Shown here piece after piece: positions 1-6,159 of a stretch of DNA of 8,944 nt. The position numbers were made by a program, and so were the translations under genes. The first letter of the stretch is position 1, and the number at the start of each line of letters is the position of its first letter. Source of the DNA: an uncultured Oscillospiraceae bacterium (lineage in GTDB: Bacteria > Bacillota > Clostridia > Oscillospirales > Acutalibacteraceae); assembly GCA_900539165.1 (NCBI GenBank), contig UQAZ01000030.1:1-8944 (forward strand), written 5' to 3'. Below the pieces are notes generated by a model. That model was not told where the DNA came from, ran no database searches, and worked only from the letters and a program-made list of their open reading frames with translations.

Positions 1-1367
1 CAAAATCGCAGTTGATAAAGACCCGACAGCAGGGGCAAAAAATGATTAAGACCACTGTCCGAAATACAGAAAAGGCGGTCAAATCCACGGCGAAAGGCAC
101 AATCAAGACTGCCGAAAACGGCGTAAAAACCGCACAGGCGACCTCTAAGACGGCAATCAAGACCACGGAGCAGACCGCCAAGACCGCACAGGCGGCAGCG
201 GCTTCTGCCAAAACAGCGCAGAAAGCGGCGCAGGCAGCCAAAGCAACCGCAAAAGGGGCAGCCGAAGCAACGAAAAAAGCAGCCAAAGCGACTATTTCCA
301 CAGTCAGGGCAGCTATCGCAGGGACAAAGGCTCTGATTACCGCCCTGATTGCAGGCGGCTGGATTGCCATCGTGATTATCCTCATTGTCGTCCTGCTCGG
401 CTGCGCCGTATCGTTATTTGGCGGCGGGAGCAGCAGCACTTCTTATACGCCAGTCAGTGCGGAGGTGGAAGCCTATGAGCCGCTGATACAGAAATACGCC
501 AAGCAGTACGGCATCCCCGAATATGTGGAGCTTATCAAAGCCGTGATGATGCAGGAAAGCGGCGGGCGTGGGCTTGACCCCATGCAGGCGGCGGAGGGCA
601 GCTTTAACACAAGGTATCCCCATGAGCCAAATGGGATACAAGACCCAGAGTATTCCATCGAGTGCGGCGTACAGGAATTAAAGGCGGCGCTTATCTCCGC
701 AGAGGTGGAAAACCCGATTGACATGGAGCGTATCAAGCTCGCCTTGCAGGGCTATAACTTCGGCAATGGGTATATCTCATGGGCAAAGAGCAACTACGGC
801 GGCTATTCCTATGCCAATGCGGTAGAATTTTCTACCATGCAGGCGCAGCGGTTAGGTTGGGAAAAATATGGCGATACACAATATCCCGTCCATGTACTGC
901 GCTACTATCCGTATGGACGGGCGTTCACAAGCGGCGGCGACCAAGCCATTGTTGAAGTTGCTTTGACACAGCTCGGCAATGAGGGCGGTCAGCCCTATTG
1001 GAGCTGGTACGGCTTTAGCGGACGTGTGGAATGGTGTGCCTGCTTCGTGTCGTGGTGTGCCGACCAATGCGGCTATCTGGAAAGCGGCATCATACCGAGA
1101 TTTTCTCTCTGTTCGGACGGCGTGGACTGGTTTAGCGGCAACGGGCAATGGCAGGGAAAGGATTATGAGCCGAAAGCAGGCGACATTATCTTTTTTGACT
1201 GGAGCAATGACGGGCAGGACGGCGGTGCCGACCATGTGGGCATCGTGGAGAAATGTGAGGACGGTGTTGTTTATACCGTGGAGGGCAACTCTGGCGACGC
1301 CTGCCGACAGAACAGCTACCCCGTAGGATACTATGAAATCCTCGGCTATGGTACGCCAAACTATTAG
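1..1367 (+). CDS. Conjugation-associated bifunctional peptidoglycan hydrolase (lysozyme-like + CHAP), 5'-truncated by window edge
   Basis: The protein probably opens the cell wall locally for a Gram-positive type IV secretion machine, like Orf14 of Tn916 or CwlT of ICEBs1. The frame is open to the window edge (first full codon at base 3), so TTG at 12 or ATG at 42 are unlikely true starts; relatives I recall have longer N-termini. Numbering from base 12: residues 1-105 are a Lys/Ala/Thr-rich tract with recurring KTA units; about 107-135 is one membrane helix; 150-300 is a lysozyme-like domain with the likely catalytic Glu182 in MMQESGG; 310-451 is a CHAP (NlpC/P60-superfamily) domain with likely Cys342 in EWCACF, His408 in DHVGIVE and a Glu424/Asn426 pair in VEGNSG. 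The topology puts both enzymes outside the cell. The gene is clearly GC-richer than the cargo that follows. I am sure of the domains and less sure whether the second is CHAP or NlpC/P60. Confidence 0.87.
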   Translation, partial: KSQLIKTRQQGQKMIKTTVRNTEKAVKSTAKGTIKTAENGVKTAQATSKTAIKTTEQTAKTAQAAAASAKTAQKAAQAAKATAKGAAEATKKAAKATISTVRAAIAGTKALITALIAGGWIAIVIILIVVLLGCAVSLFGGGSSSTSYTPVSAEVEAYEPLIQKYAKQYGIPEYVELIKAVMMQESGGRGLDPMQAAEGSFNTRYPHEPNGIQDPEYSIECGVQELKAALISAEVENPIDMERIKLALQGYNFGNGYISWAKSNYGGYSYANAVEFSTMQAQRLGWEKYGDTQYPVHVLRYYPYGRAFTSGGDQAIVEVALTQLGNEGGQPYWSWYGFSGRVEWCACFVSWCADQCGYLESGIIPRFSLCSDGVDWFSGNGQWQGKDYEPKAGDIIFFDWSNDGQDGGADHVGIVEKCEDGVVYTVEGNSGDACRQNSYPVGYYEILGYGTPNY

Positions 1368-1371
1368 TCTA

Positions 1372-1403
1372 TAAAAAAAGAACAGCTCGTTAAGGGCTGT
1401 TCT
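1372..1403 (-). terminator. Intrinsic terminator of the XRE gene
   Basis: The arms AGAACAGC (1379-1386) and GCTGTTCT (1396-1403) are perfect inverted repeats with a 9-base loop. Read on the minus strand the stem runs directly into a T tract (the A run at 1373-1379 of the plus strand). The plus-strand side lacks T's, so it serves the minus-strand regulator that ends at 1411, not the hydrolase. Confidence 0.85.
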
Positions 1404-1410
1404 GTACATA

Positions 1411-1746
1411 TCACTTGCGGAGAATGGATTTTGTCGATTTTACCATTTCAATGATGGCTTTCAATTCCTTATCGCTGCAATCGGAAAGAATATGGTTAAG
1501 CTCTTTGTTGGAAATATGCTGTGTCTTTTCCAAGCTGTCGTACACTAAATCATCTAAGGAAACCCCTAAAGCGTTTGCAATTTTGAATAAAGTCGGCAGG
1601 CTGACCTTTGTTGCTCCCCGTTCAATGTGGGAAATATTAGACGGCTCGACACTTGATGTTTCAGCGAGCTGCGCCTGCGTTATATTCCTTTGATTTCGAT
1701 AATATTTAATTCTGGCACCAATCGCCTTATAATCTATCTCTTTCAT
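1411..1746 (-). CDS. XRE/Cro-family helix-turn-helix transcriptional regulator, 111 aa
   Basis: This is a small DNA-binding protein of the phage-repressor (HTH_3) type. The helix-turn-helix fills residues 8-66: TQAQLAETS (23-31) is the positioning helix, PSNISHIERG (35-44) the recognition helix region, and LPTLFKIANALGVSLDDL closes the five-helix fold. The remaining 45 residues are charged and probably helical, suited to dimerisation. The ATG at 1746 is preceded on the minus strand by a purine-rich GGTGAGGA. It diverges from a Spo0A_C-like gene, and two identical palindromes (1775-1791, 1807-1823) lie in the shared promoter region. This suggests it represses itself and the divergent gene, the usual design for XRE switches on ICEs (inference). 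The fold is certain; the regulated genes are not. Confidence 0.9.
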   Translation of the reverse strand: MKEIDYKAIGARIKYYRNQRNITQAQLAETSSVEPSNISHIERGATKVSLPTLFKIANALGVSLDDLVYDSLEKTQHISNKELNHILSDCSDKELKAIIEMVKSTKSILRK

Positions 1747-1769
1747 CCGTCCTCACCGCCTTTTGTAGT

Positions 1770-1797
1770 ATTGTATATCCTATTAGGATATGTTAAA
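1770..1797 (-). promoter_or_regulatory. Candidate sigma-A promoter for the XRE gene
   Basis: Read on the minus strand, a -35 box TTTAAC (1792-1797) and a -10 box TACAAT (1770-1775) are 16 bases apart. Operator palindrome 1 fills the spacer, so a bound regulator would block polymerase. The same two hexamers recur 17 bases apart before the second XRE gene. Confidence 0.55.
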
Positions 1798-1799
1798 AT
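1771..1799 (+). promoter_or_regulatory. Candidate sigma-A promoter for the Spo0A_C-like gene, overlapping the opposite promoter
   Basis: TTGTAT (1771-1776) and TAAAAT (1794-1799) stand 17 bases apart. Each box overlaps the other strand's partner box, so the two promoters occupy one face-to-face segment and can hardly fire together. A start near 1806 would leave about 80 bases of untranslated leader containing palindrome 2. Confidence 0.5.
1775..1791. promoter_or_regulatory. Operator palindrome 1 (ATATCC-N5-GGATAT)
   Basis: A perfect 6-base inverted repeat with spacer TATTA lies between the -35 and -10 boxes of both divergent promoters. The identical arms and spacer length recur at 1807-1823. 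It is probably a dimer site for the adjacent XRE regulator (inference). Confidence 0.65.
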
Positions 1800-1806
1800 A
1801 ACGCAA

Positions 1807-1823
1807 ATATCCGAAAAGGATAT
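1807..1823. promoter_or_regulatory. Operator palindrome 2 (ATATCC-N5-GGATAT)
   Basis: The arms and 5-base spacing match palindrome 1, with spacer GAAAA. The centres are 32 bases apart, about three helical turns, so two dimers would sit on the same DNA face. It lies at the predicted plus-strand transcription start. A looser relative, ATATC-N9-GATAT, follows at 1831-1849. Confidence 0.65.
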
Positions 1824-1884
1824 GCAAAACATATCTGGGAAATTGATATGCTTTCCAGATGCCACAAAAGAAAGAGAGGTTTAT

Positions 1885-2109
1885 ATGATGGATAAGTCAG
1901 AGGTCATTAGGGCGTTTGAGAAAATAGCAAGGAAAGAGGGCGTATCCGTAGACGAGGTAAGGCGTGAAATCCAGAAAGCGATTGATGATGCCATGCAGTC
2001 GGATGACCCTGCGGTACAGTCGTACTGGAAGAAGATAAAATATAAAGGCAAAAAGCCGACCCCAGAGGAAGTTGTGCTATATATAGCAAAACAGGTCAAA
2101 GCATATTGA
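1885..2109 (+). CDS. Small protein resembling the Spo0A C-terminal DNA-binding domain, 74 aa
   Basis: The frame is open from 1690, but ATG 1885 (or 1888) is chosen because AGAGAGG at 1873-1879 lies 5-8 bases upstream, and because extending further would run through the promoter and both operators. Residues 10-72 (FEKIARKEGVSVDEVRREIQ onwards, then a KKPTPEEVVLYIAKQV stretch) match in layout the second half of the Spo0A effector domain, where a helix pair is followed by a KPTNSEFI-type segment. Small proteins of this kind recur on Clostridia ICEs. No receiver domain is present, so it would not be phosphorylated as Spo0A is. It may bind DNA or modulate the neighbouring switch (inference). The similarity is recalled rather than computed. 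Confidence 0.68.
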   Translation: MMDKSEVIRAFEKIARKEGVSVDEVRREIQKAIDDAMQSDDPAVQSYWKKIKYKGKKPTPEEVVLYIAKQVKAY

Positions 2110-2111
2110 AA

Positions 2112-2139
2112 CAGACAGAGAATGTCACTTCTCTGCCTG
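2112..2139. terminator. Hairpin between convergent genes, probable bidirectional terminator
   Basis: CAGAGAA (2116-2122) and TTCTCTG (2129-2135) pair perfectly around a 6-base loop. CAG/CTG adds three pairs beyond one mismatch. It covers the stop codon of the minus-strand XRE gene and follows the plus-strand stop by a few bases. Neither side has a real T tract, so termination may be weak. Confidence 0.4.
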
Positions 2140-2505
2140 CTCTCTGGCTTTATAAAGGCTGTATGCAGTCGCTTCTATAATGGATAAGTACTTATCGTCT
2201 AATGTGTCGAGCAGCGAATCAAGCCGCCTGCGGGCAGAGCTTTTCTCTGCTTCTTTGTCGGGGAATATGTATTGGTCAACAGATACGTCAAACATTGTAA
2301 TAAGCTTGATAAACAGTTTGAAGCTCGGAAACTGCCCCTCATTTTCCACAGATTGAAGATGTCTGGTTGAAATGCCGAGACTTTCGACCAACTGTTCTCT
2401 GGTTATCTTCTTTGCTTCACGGGCTTTCTTGATAGCCAAGCCTATCGGTGTGAAGTCAAAATCCAGTTCAATGTCAATATCGTTATCAGCTATATTTTTG
2501 TTCAT
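2125..2505 (-). CDS. Second XRE-family helix-turn-helix regulator, 126 aa
   Basis: The HTH domain occupies residues 21-80: IGLAIKKAREAKKITREQLV leads into the recognition segment GISTRHLQSVENEG, followed by FIKLITMFDVSVDQYIF. An acidic 18-residue N-terminal extension precedes it, and residues 84-126 form a charged helical tail, perhaps for dimerisation. The start at 2505 is supported by AGGTGGTGAG just upstream on the minus strand. It converges on the Spo0A_C-like gene and diverges from the sigma/ABC operon. TGTACA motifs lie near both its own promoter and the operon promoter, so it may control the operon (inference). It is a plain HTH protein without a metallopeptidase or ligand domain. Confidence 0.88.
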   Translation of the reverse strand: MNKNIADNDIDIELDFDFTPIGLAIKKAREAKKITREQLVESLGISTRHLQSVENEGQFPSFKLFIKLITMFDVSVDQYIFPDKEAEKSSARRRLDSLLDTLDDKYLSIIEATAYSLYKAREQAEK

Positions 2506-2541
2506 TTTCTCACCACCTGTACTTGCGATTTTTACGCTTAT

Positions 2542-2570
2542 ATTGTACAGAAATAGGAGTTCTAGTTAAA
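2542..2570 (-). promoter_or_regulatory. Candidate sigma-A promoter for the second XRE gene
   Basis: On the minus strand TTTAAC (2565-2570) and TACAAT (2542-2547) are 17 bases apart, repeating the hexamers before the first XRE gene. TGTACA (2544-2549) overlaps the -10 box and could be an operator. Confidence 0.6.
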
Positions 2571-2578
2571 CGATGTGT

Positions 2579-2621
2579 AATCTCTATATACAGGAGATAT
2601 ACCTTCTTGTTTGTAGAGATT
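2579..2621 (+). other. Intergenic inverted repeat with two alternative pairings
   Basis: AATCTCTA (2579-2586) is the exact complement of TAGAGATT (2614-2621). Part of it, ATCTC (2580-2584), can instead pair with GAGAT at 2594-2598 across a 9-base loop. It lies upstream of the predicted operon promoter, so it may be a protein site or belong to an unseen transcript. Nothing else coding is supported in 2506-2796. Confidence 0.35.
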
Positions 2622-2640
2622 AAAATTCATATTTGTACAG

Positions 2641-2669
2641 TTGAAGCATCCGAAGAGGATAAGTATAAT
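2641..2669 (+). promoter_or_regulatory. Strong sigma-A promoter of the sigma/ABC operon
   Basis: TTGAAG (2641-2646) and a perfect TATAAT (2664-2669) are exactly 17 bases apart, predicting a start near 2676 and a leader of about 120 bases before the sigma gene. The housekeeping-type -10 box suggests basal expression by the host; any autoregulated promoter is not recognisable. TTGTACAG directly abuts the -35 box on its upstream side. Confidence 0.65.
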
Positions 2670-2796
2670 GTTGATGGAATTGATGAATAAGTACGGTAGA
2701 ACATTAAATAAAAACGAAAATAAAAATTCAATAAGAACCGCACATAATAGTAACTTAATGTGTTAATCAAAGTGAAAGGAGGTTTCAAGTATACAT

Positions 2797-3249
2797 ATGG
2801 ATTTGGAAGAACAGTACGATAAAATATATCGTTATTGCTACTTTAAATTACATCATCAACAGATGGCAGAGGATATTACTCAAGAAACCTTTCTTCGTTT
2901 TTGGGAAAGTAACGACTATTGTGAGAGGGGGAAAAAACTACAGTATTTATATAAAATAGCCCATAATTTGTGCTTAAATGAATATCGTAGGAAACAAGTA
3001 GAACCATTGGAAGATGAAATTTTAACAGAAGATAAGGAGGATGAAATACTTACGAATATTGTAGTAAAAGAGGCTGTGCAATGTCTTACAATGGAAGAAC
3101 AAGAATTATTACTTTTAAGATATGTGAATGAAGTGCCAGTATCCGATATTTGCAGTATCTTGAAAATATCCAGATTTTCTCTTTATCGAAAGAATATGAA
3201 AATATTAAGGAAACTGAAAAATATTTTGGGAGAGGAGGATTTTACATGA
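2797..3249 (+). CDS. ECF-type RNA polymerase sigma factor, 150 aa
   Basis: This short sigma-70 protein has only regions 2 and 4. Region 2 spans residues 5-67, with AEDITQETFLRFWE as the core-binding helix and LYKIAHNLCLNEYRRK as region 2.3/2.4. Region 4 spans about 90-142, with LLLLRYVNEVPVSDICSILK and the basic recognition part SRFSLYRKNMKILRKL. It would redirect RNA polymerase to a few promoters, perhaps those of its own operon. AAAGGAGG lies at 2775-2782, an unusually long 14 bases from the ATG, and no better in-frame start exists, which may mean modest translation. The stop overlaps the next start by four bases, so the two are translationally coupled. The layout resembles Bacillus subtilis sigY-yxl, where a sigma factor heads an ABC transporter operon. 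No classical zinc-finger anti-sigma gene follows. Confidence 0.85.
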   Translation: MDLEEQYDKIYRYCYFKLHHQQMAEDITQETFLRFWESNDYCERGKKLQYLYKIAHNLCLNEYRRKQVEPLEDEILTEDKEDEILTNIVVKEAVQCLTMEEQELLLLRYVNEVPVSDICSILKISRFSLYRKNMKILRKLKNILGEEDFT

Positions 3250-3962
3250 AGCCGAGTTTAAAAAGAGAATTGGAGAAAGTTTTTGAAGCGCCTGCGCCAA
3301 AACGAAAAGGAGAATTTCTGAAAAAAGTACCACAGACAAAAATTAGTAATCTGTCTTTTGTGATGGCGCAGTTTGAATATATTCCTAAGTATGTATGGGG
3401 CATTTTTAGTTTTACTTTTGGAATAGCTATTGTGTGTGGCTGTTTTATGGAAAAAGATGTGTTATGGGTAATTTCAGCGTTAATTCCTTTCATTGCGCTG
3501 TCTATTCTAACAGAAAATGCCCGTTCTGGTATCTATCTGATGGCAGAATTGGAAATGGCAGCCCGTTTTTCATTAAGAAGTGTCATACTTGCCCGAATGG
3601 AGATTTTGGGAGCATCTCATCTGCTCTTACTGATGTTCCTAATTCCTCTTTGCGCAATGTATAATATAGGAACTGTTTTTCAAGTGGGATTGTATATATT
3701 AGTGCCGTATATGCTGACAGTATTTATTGGATTATGTGCGACAAGGAGAATACACGGAATGGAATCTATGTATGTGTGTATGGGTATCGCTGTTGGAGTC
3801 AGTGCATTAAATATTTTTGTGAGGCGGATTTTCCCAATAATATACGAAATGGAATTTATGTCAATCTGGATAATCGGATTTGCTTTATTAATTGTGTTAG
3901 TGGTAAAGGAAATGAAAAAAAGCATTGAACAGACGGAGGAATTAGCATGGAGCTTATCTTAG
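3246..3962 (+). CDS. Six-helix integral membrane protein, possible permease partner or anti-sigma analogue, 238 aa
   Basis: ATG 3246 is preferred over upstream starts because AGGAGG (3233-3238) sits 7 bases before it and it forms an ATGA overlap with the sigma stop. The first 45 residues are charged and lack a signal peptide, so they probably face the cytoplasm. Hydrophobic segments follow at about 50-68, 71-88, 122-140, 145-165, 175-192 and 205-222, then a charged tail. I do not recognise the family with certainty. Two readings fit: an extra ABC-2-like subunit, or an anchored inhibitor that holds the sigma factor at the membrane through its N-terminal segment. The position between sigma and ATPase genes and the tight coupling favour work with one of them. 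It overlaps the ATPase gene by 16 bases. Confidence 0.75.
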   Translation: MKPSLKRELEKVFEAPAPKRKGEFLKKVPQTKISNLSFVMAQFEYIPKYVWGIFSFTFGIAIVCGCFMEKDVLWVISALIPFIALSILTENARSGIYLMAELEMAARFSLRSVILARMEILGASHLLLLMFLIPLCAMYNIGTVFQVGLYILVPYMLTVFIGLCATRRIHGMESMYVCMGIAVGVSALNIFVRRIFPIIYEMEFMSIWIIGFALLIVLVVKEMKKSIEQTEELAWSLS

Positions 3963-4642
3963 ACAAATTAACGAAACAGTATCATAATAAAATAGCGGTA
4001 GACCATATCTCTCTAAAACTACAAAAAGGAGTACACGGTTTATTGGGAGCGAATGGAGCAGGAAAAACAACACTTATGAGAATGATTTGTGGTGTTTTAA
4101 AGCCAGATAGTGGAACGGTCACTCTTGATGGTATAGATGTTGCAACAGAAGAATATCGTGCAAAATTAGGCTATTTGCCGCAGGATTTTGGATACTATCC
4201 AGAGTTTGCGGGCATGGATTTTCTTCTATATATGGCAACGCTAAAAGGGCTAACAAAAAAACAGGCAAAGCGCAAAGCAAATGAACTTTTAGAAATTGTG
4301 TCATTGAAAGCAGATGAGAACAAAAAAATCAAAAACTATTCTGGAGGTATGAAACAGCGTCTGGGGATAGCGCAGGCATTATTGAATAATCCGAGCCTGC
4401 TTATCTTGGACGAACCAACCGCAGGGCTTGACCCGAAAGAGCGTGTCCGCTTCCGCAATATCATAGCCGAGATTGGAAAGGACAATATTGTTATTTTGTC
4501 AACGCACATTGTTTCAGATATTGAACACGTTGCAGACAATATATTGATGATGAAAGACGGGCAGTTGATATATCAAGGTAAATGGCAGGAAAATTTGGGA
4601 GATTTAGAACAATTCTATTTGAAACAGTTTGAGGAGGATTAA
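3947..4642 (+). CDS. ABC transporter ATP-binding protein, 231 aa
   Basis: This is the complete nucleotide-binding subunit of an ABC-2-type exporter; it hydrolyses ATP at the inner face of the membrane. All motifs are intact: Walker A GANGAGKT (34-41), Q-loop Gln79, signature YSGGMKQ (131-137), Walker B LLILDEP (151-157), D-loop AGLD and H-loop His187 in STHIV. The length is normal for the family, and the sequence resembles the BcrA/YxlF-like drug and peptide export group. GGAGG (3935-3939) lies 7 bases before the ATG inside the end of the membrane-protein gene. The permease gene starts 1 base after its stop. The substrate cannot be read from an ATPase; antimicrobial peptide export or immunity is common in such operons. 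Confidence 0.95.
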   Translation: MELILDKLTKQYHNKIAVDHISLKLQKGVHGLLGANGAGKTTLMRMICGVLKPDSGTVTLDGIDVATEEYRAKLGYLPQDFGYYPEFAGMDFLLYMATLKGLTKKQAKRKANELLEIVSLKADENKKIKNYSGGMKQRLGIAQALLNNPSLLILDEPTAGLDPKERVRFRNIIAEIGKDNIVILSTHIVSDIEHVADNILMMKDGQLIYQGKWQENLGDLEQFYLKQFEED

Positions 4643-4643
4643 G

Positions 4644-5879
4644 ATGAAACGGATTGGTACGTTATATGCCTATGAACTTAAAAAAATTGCCAGTCGCAAA
4701 ATAGTGTGGATTGTTGGTATAATCATGATTTTTCTATGCGCTTTTTTAAGTTTTAGTGATTTGATTTCTTCTAGTTATTATGGAGAAGATGAGATTAGTG
4801 GATATGAGGCAATGAAAATAAATCGGGAATATGCAAGAAATTTAGCGGACAGAAAGATTGATGATACTTTGCTCCGAGAAATGCAGGATTATTATTCAAG
4901 GGAAGATGTTGAAGAGAGCAATGATTCCATATCTGATGGACAAATATCAATTATCACTGATGAGTCACAAGAAGATGAAATTGATAAAGGAATAAAGGAA
5001 TATACACCAATTTATGCTTATGTGAAAGAAATAACAGAAGATAGTAATATGGCATTGAAAATAAGCTCCGATGAGTTGTATAAAATGCGTGAAAAATCCA
5101 TTTTGCAGAATCGCACAGACCAGATGCTTACAGAAAAAGAAATGGATTATTGGGAAGAAAAAGACAAACAGATAGAAACGCCATTCACTTATGAATATAC
5201 AGAAAGCTGGAGTAATTTGTGGAATTATATGTATACGATTAATTTCATGATACTGTTAATGCTTGCGATATGCCTTTCTAATGTGTTTTCAGTAGAATAC
5301 TTACGGAAAACAGATGCTATCATTTTATGTAGTCAATATGGAAAAAAACATTTATATCTGGCGAAAGTATTGGCGGGAATATCATTCGGTGTGATTATAG
5401 CAATTCTCTTTTTTGGAATTACAGCAATTTCCAGTATTTGTGTTTATGGTGCAGATGGATTTAGCGCTGCTTTGCAGATAGCTTTTCCATTATCATCATG
5501 GAACATAAGCGTTGGAGAATCTGTATTAGTTTTGCTATTTGTGCTGCTTATAATATCTGTATTGTATAGTGTTGCAATTGTGATTTTGTCAGAAATATTA
5601 AAGAATAGCGTTGCTGTCATGGCTATTCCAGTTGGAATTATGATATTAACAATGATGATTGATATACCCTATCAGTTTAGAATAGCTTCACAAATATATG
5701 ATTTGCTACCGACAAATTTATTGACAGTGTGGGAACTGTGGGATGATAGACTGGTTTCTGTTTTTGGAAAATACTTGACAAATTTTCAGATTGCGCCAAT
5801 TTTATATTTGATTATAATAATCGTACTATTTTTTGTTGGAAAAAGAGTGTATTTAAAACATCAGATAGGTGCAAGGTAA
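4644..5879 (+). CDS. ABC-2-like transporter permease with large extracytoplasmic domain, 411 aa
   Basis: ATG 4644 is chosen because GAGGAGG (4631-4637) lies 6 bases upstream; an in-frame TTG at 4629 would overlap that site. One helix at about residues 20-40 is followed by a polar, acidic region of roughly 150 residues (43-195), then five helices near 198-216, 243-266, 292-316, 322-340 and 382-399. This one-plus-five arrangement with a long first external loop is typical of ABC-2 permeases paired with a separate ATPase. The external domain, rich in Glu, Asp and Tyr, could contact the substrate or the envelope. It is the partner of the upstream ATPase, and the six-helix protein may be a further subunit. 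It is AT-rich like the rest of the operon. Confidence 0.85.
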   Translation: MKRIGTLYAYELKKIASRKIVWIVGIIMIFLCAFLSFSDLISSSYYGEDEISGYEAMKINREYARNLADRKIDDTLLREMQDYYSREDVEESNDSISDGQISIITDESQEDEIDKGIKEYTPIYAYVKEITEDSNMALKISSDELYKMREKSILQNRTDQMLTEKEMDYWEEKDKQIETPFTYEYTESWSNLWNYMYTINFMILLMLAICLSNVFSVEYLRKTDAIILCSQYGKKHLYLAKVLAGISFGVIIAILFFGITAISSICVYGADGFSAALQIAFPLSSWNISVGESVLVLLFVLLIISVLYSVAIVILSEILKNSVAVMAIPVGIMILTMMIDIPYQFRIASQIYDLLPTNLLTVWELWDDRLVSVFGKYLTNFQIAPILYLIIIIVLFFVGKRVYLKHQIGAR

Positions 5880-5916
5880 CAGCATTGATTTGTACTATAT
5901 TAGAAAGGACGATAAA

Positions 5917-6102
5917 ATGTCAACGCAGTGGATACGTTGTCCTGTTTGTAACAATAAGACCCGTGGCAGGATTAGAGAAGATACTATTTTAATCAATTAT
6001 CCTTTGTATTGCCCGAAATGCAAGCAGGAAACATTGATTAAGGTTAAAAAATTTCAAGTAACCGTCATCAAAGAGCTAGACGCACAGACGCAGAGCCGAT
6101 GA
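5917..6102 (+). CDS. Cysteine-rich KTR-family zinc-ribbon protein, copy 1, 61 aa
   Basis: The start at 5917 follows AAAGGA (5904-5909) by 7 bases; the longer open frame from 5869 has no such site and overlaps the permease gene. Two knuckles, CPVC (8-11) and CPKC (32-35), should bind one zinc ion, and NKTR (13-16) gives the family its name. The C-terminus is VIKELDAQTQSR. The family is small, of unknown function, and frequent beside efflux genes on Clostridia mobile elements. It lies 37 bases after the permease gene and is probably the last gene of that operon. Copy 2 at 8208 has the same layout, and the final 47 coding bases differ at only three positions although the rest has diverged. The last codons form one arm of the following hairpin. 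Confidence 0.85.
   Translation: MSTQWIRCPVCNNKTRGRIREDTILINYPLYCPKCKQETLIKVKKFQVTVIKELDAQTQSR
6056..6102 (+). repeat. 47-base KTR-tail direct repeat, copy 1
   Basis: By eye this segment matches 8350-8396 at 44 of 47 positions, ending exactly at both stop codons and including an identical 24-base run just before the end. The remaining parts of the two KTR genes are much less alike. Confidence 0.8.
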
Positions 6103-6128
6103 GATAAAATCACAGCTCATCGGCTCTG
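6091..6128. terminator. Strong hairpin between convergent KTR1 and padR-type genes
   Basis: CAGAGCCGATGAG (6091-6103) and CTCATCGGCTCTG (6116-6128) form a perfect 13-base GC-rich stem with a 12-base loop. The left arm includes the KTR1 stop codon. No T tract follows on either strand, so it may act as a 3'-end stabiliser or a factor-dependent terminator rather than a plain intrinsic one. Confidence 0.6.
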
Positions 6129-6159
6129 CCTATTAAAAGTATCTTATGGGGGATTGTAA

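Noticed and set aside
979..1326. 115-residue frame inside the hydrolase gene
   Set aside because: A frame-shifted shadow of the CHAP domain coding region, with no separate ribosome site or plausible protein.
852..1409. 185-residue minus-strand frame opposite the hydrolase gene
   Set aside because: A long open frame caused by GC-rich codon use on the other strand; the plus-strand protein has clear catalytic motifs.
2607..2690. A 27-residue frame from a TTG preceded by AGGAG
   Set aside because: Rare start, very short, overlaps the operon promoter and ends without any structure supporting translation.
2668..2766. A 32-codon frame with GAGG 9 bases upstream, before the sigma gene
   Set aside because: Its ATG lies in the TATAAT -10 box, so the predicted transcript starts after it. 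The peptide has no recognisable features.
3734..3928. 64-residue frame within the six-helix membrane protein gene
   Set aside because: It is an out-of-frame shadow without a ribosome site, and the covering gene is coupled on both sides.
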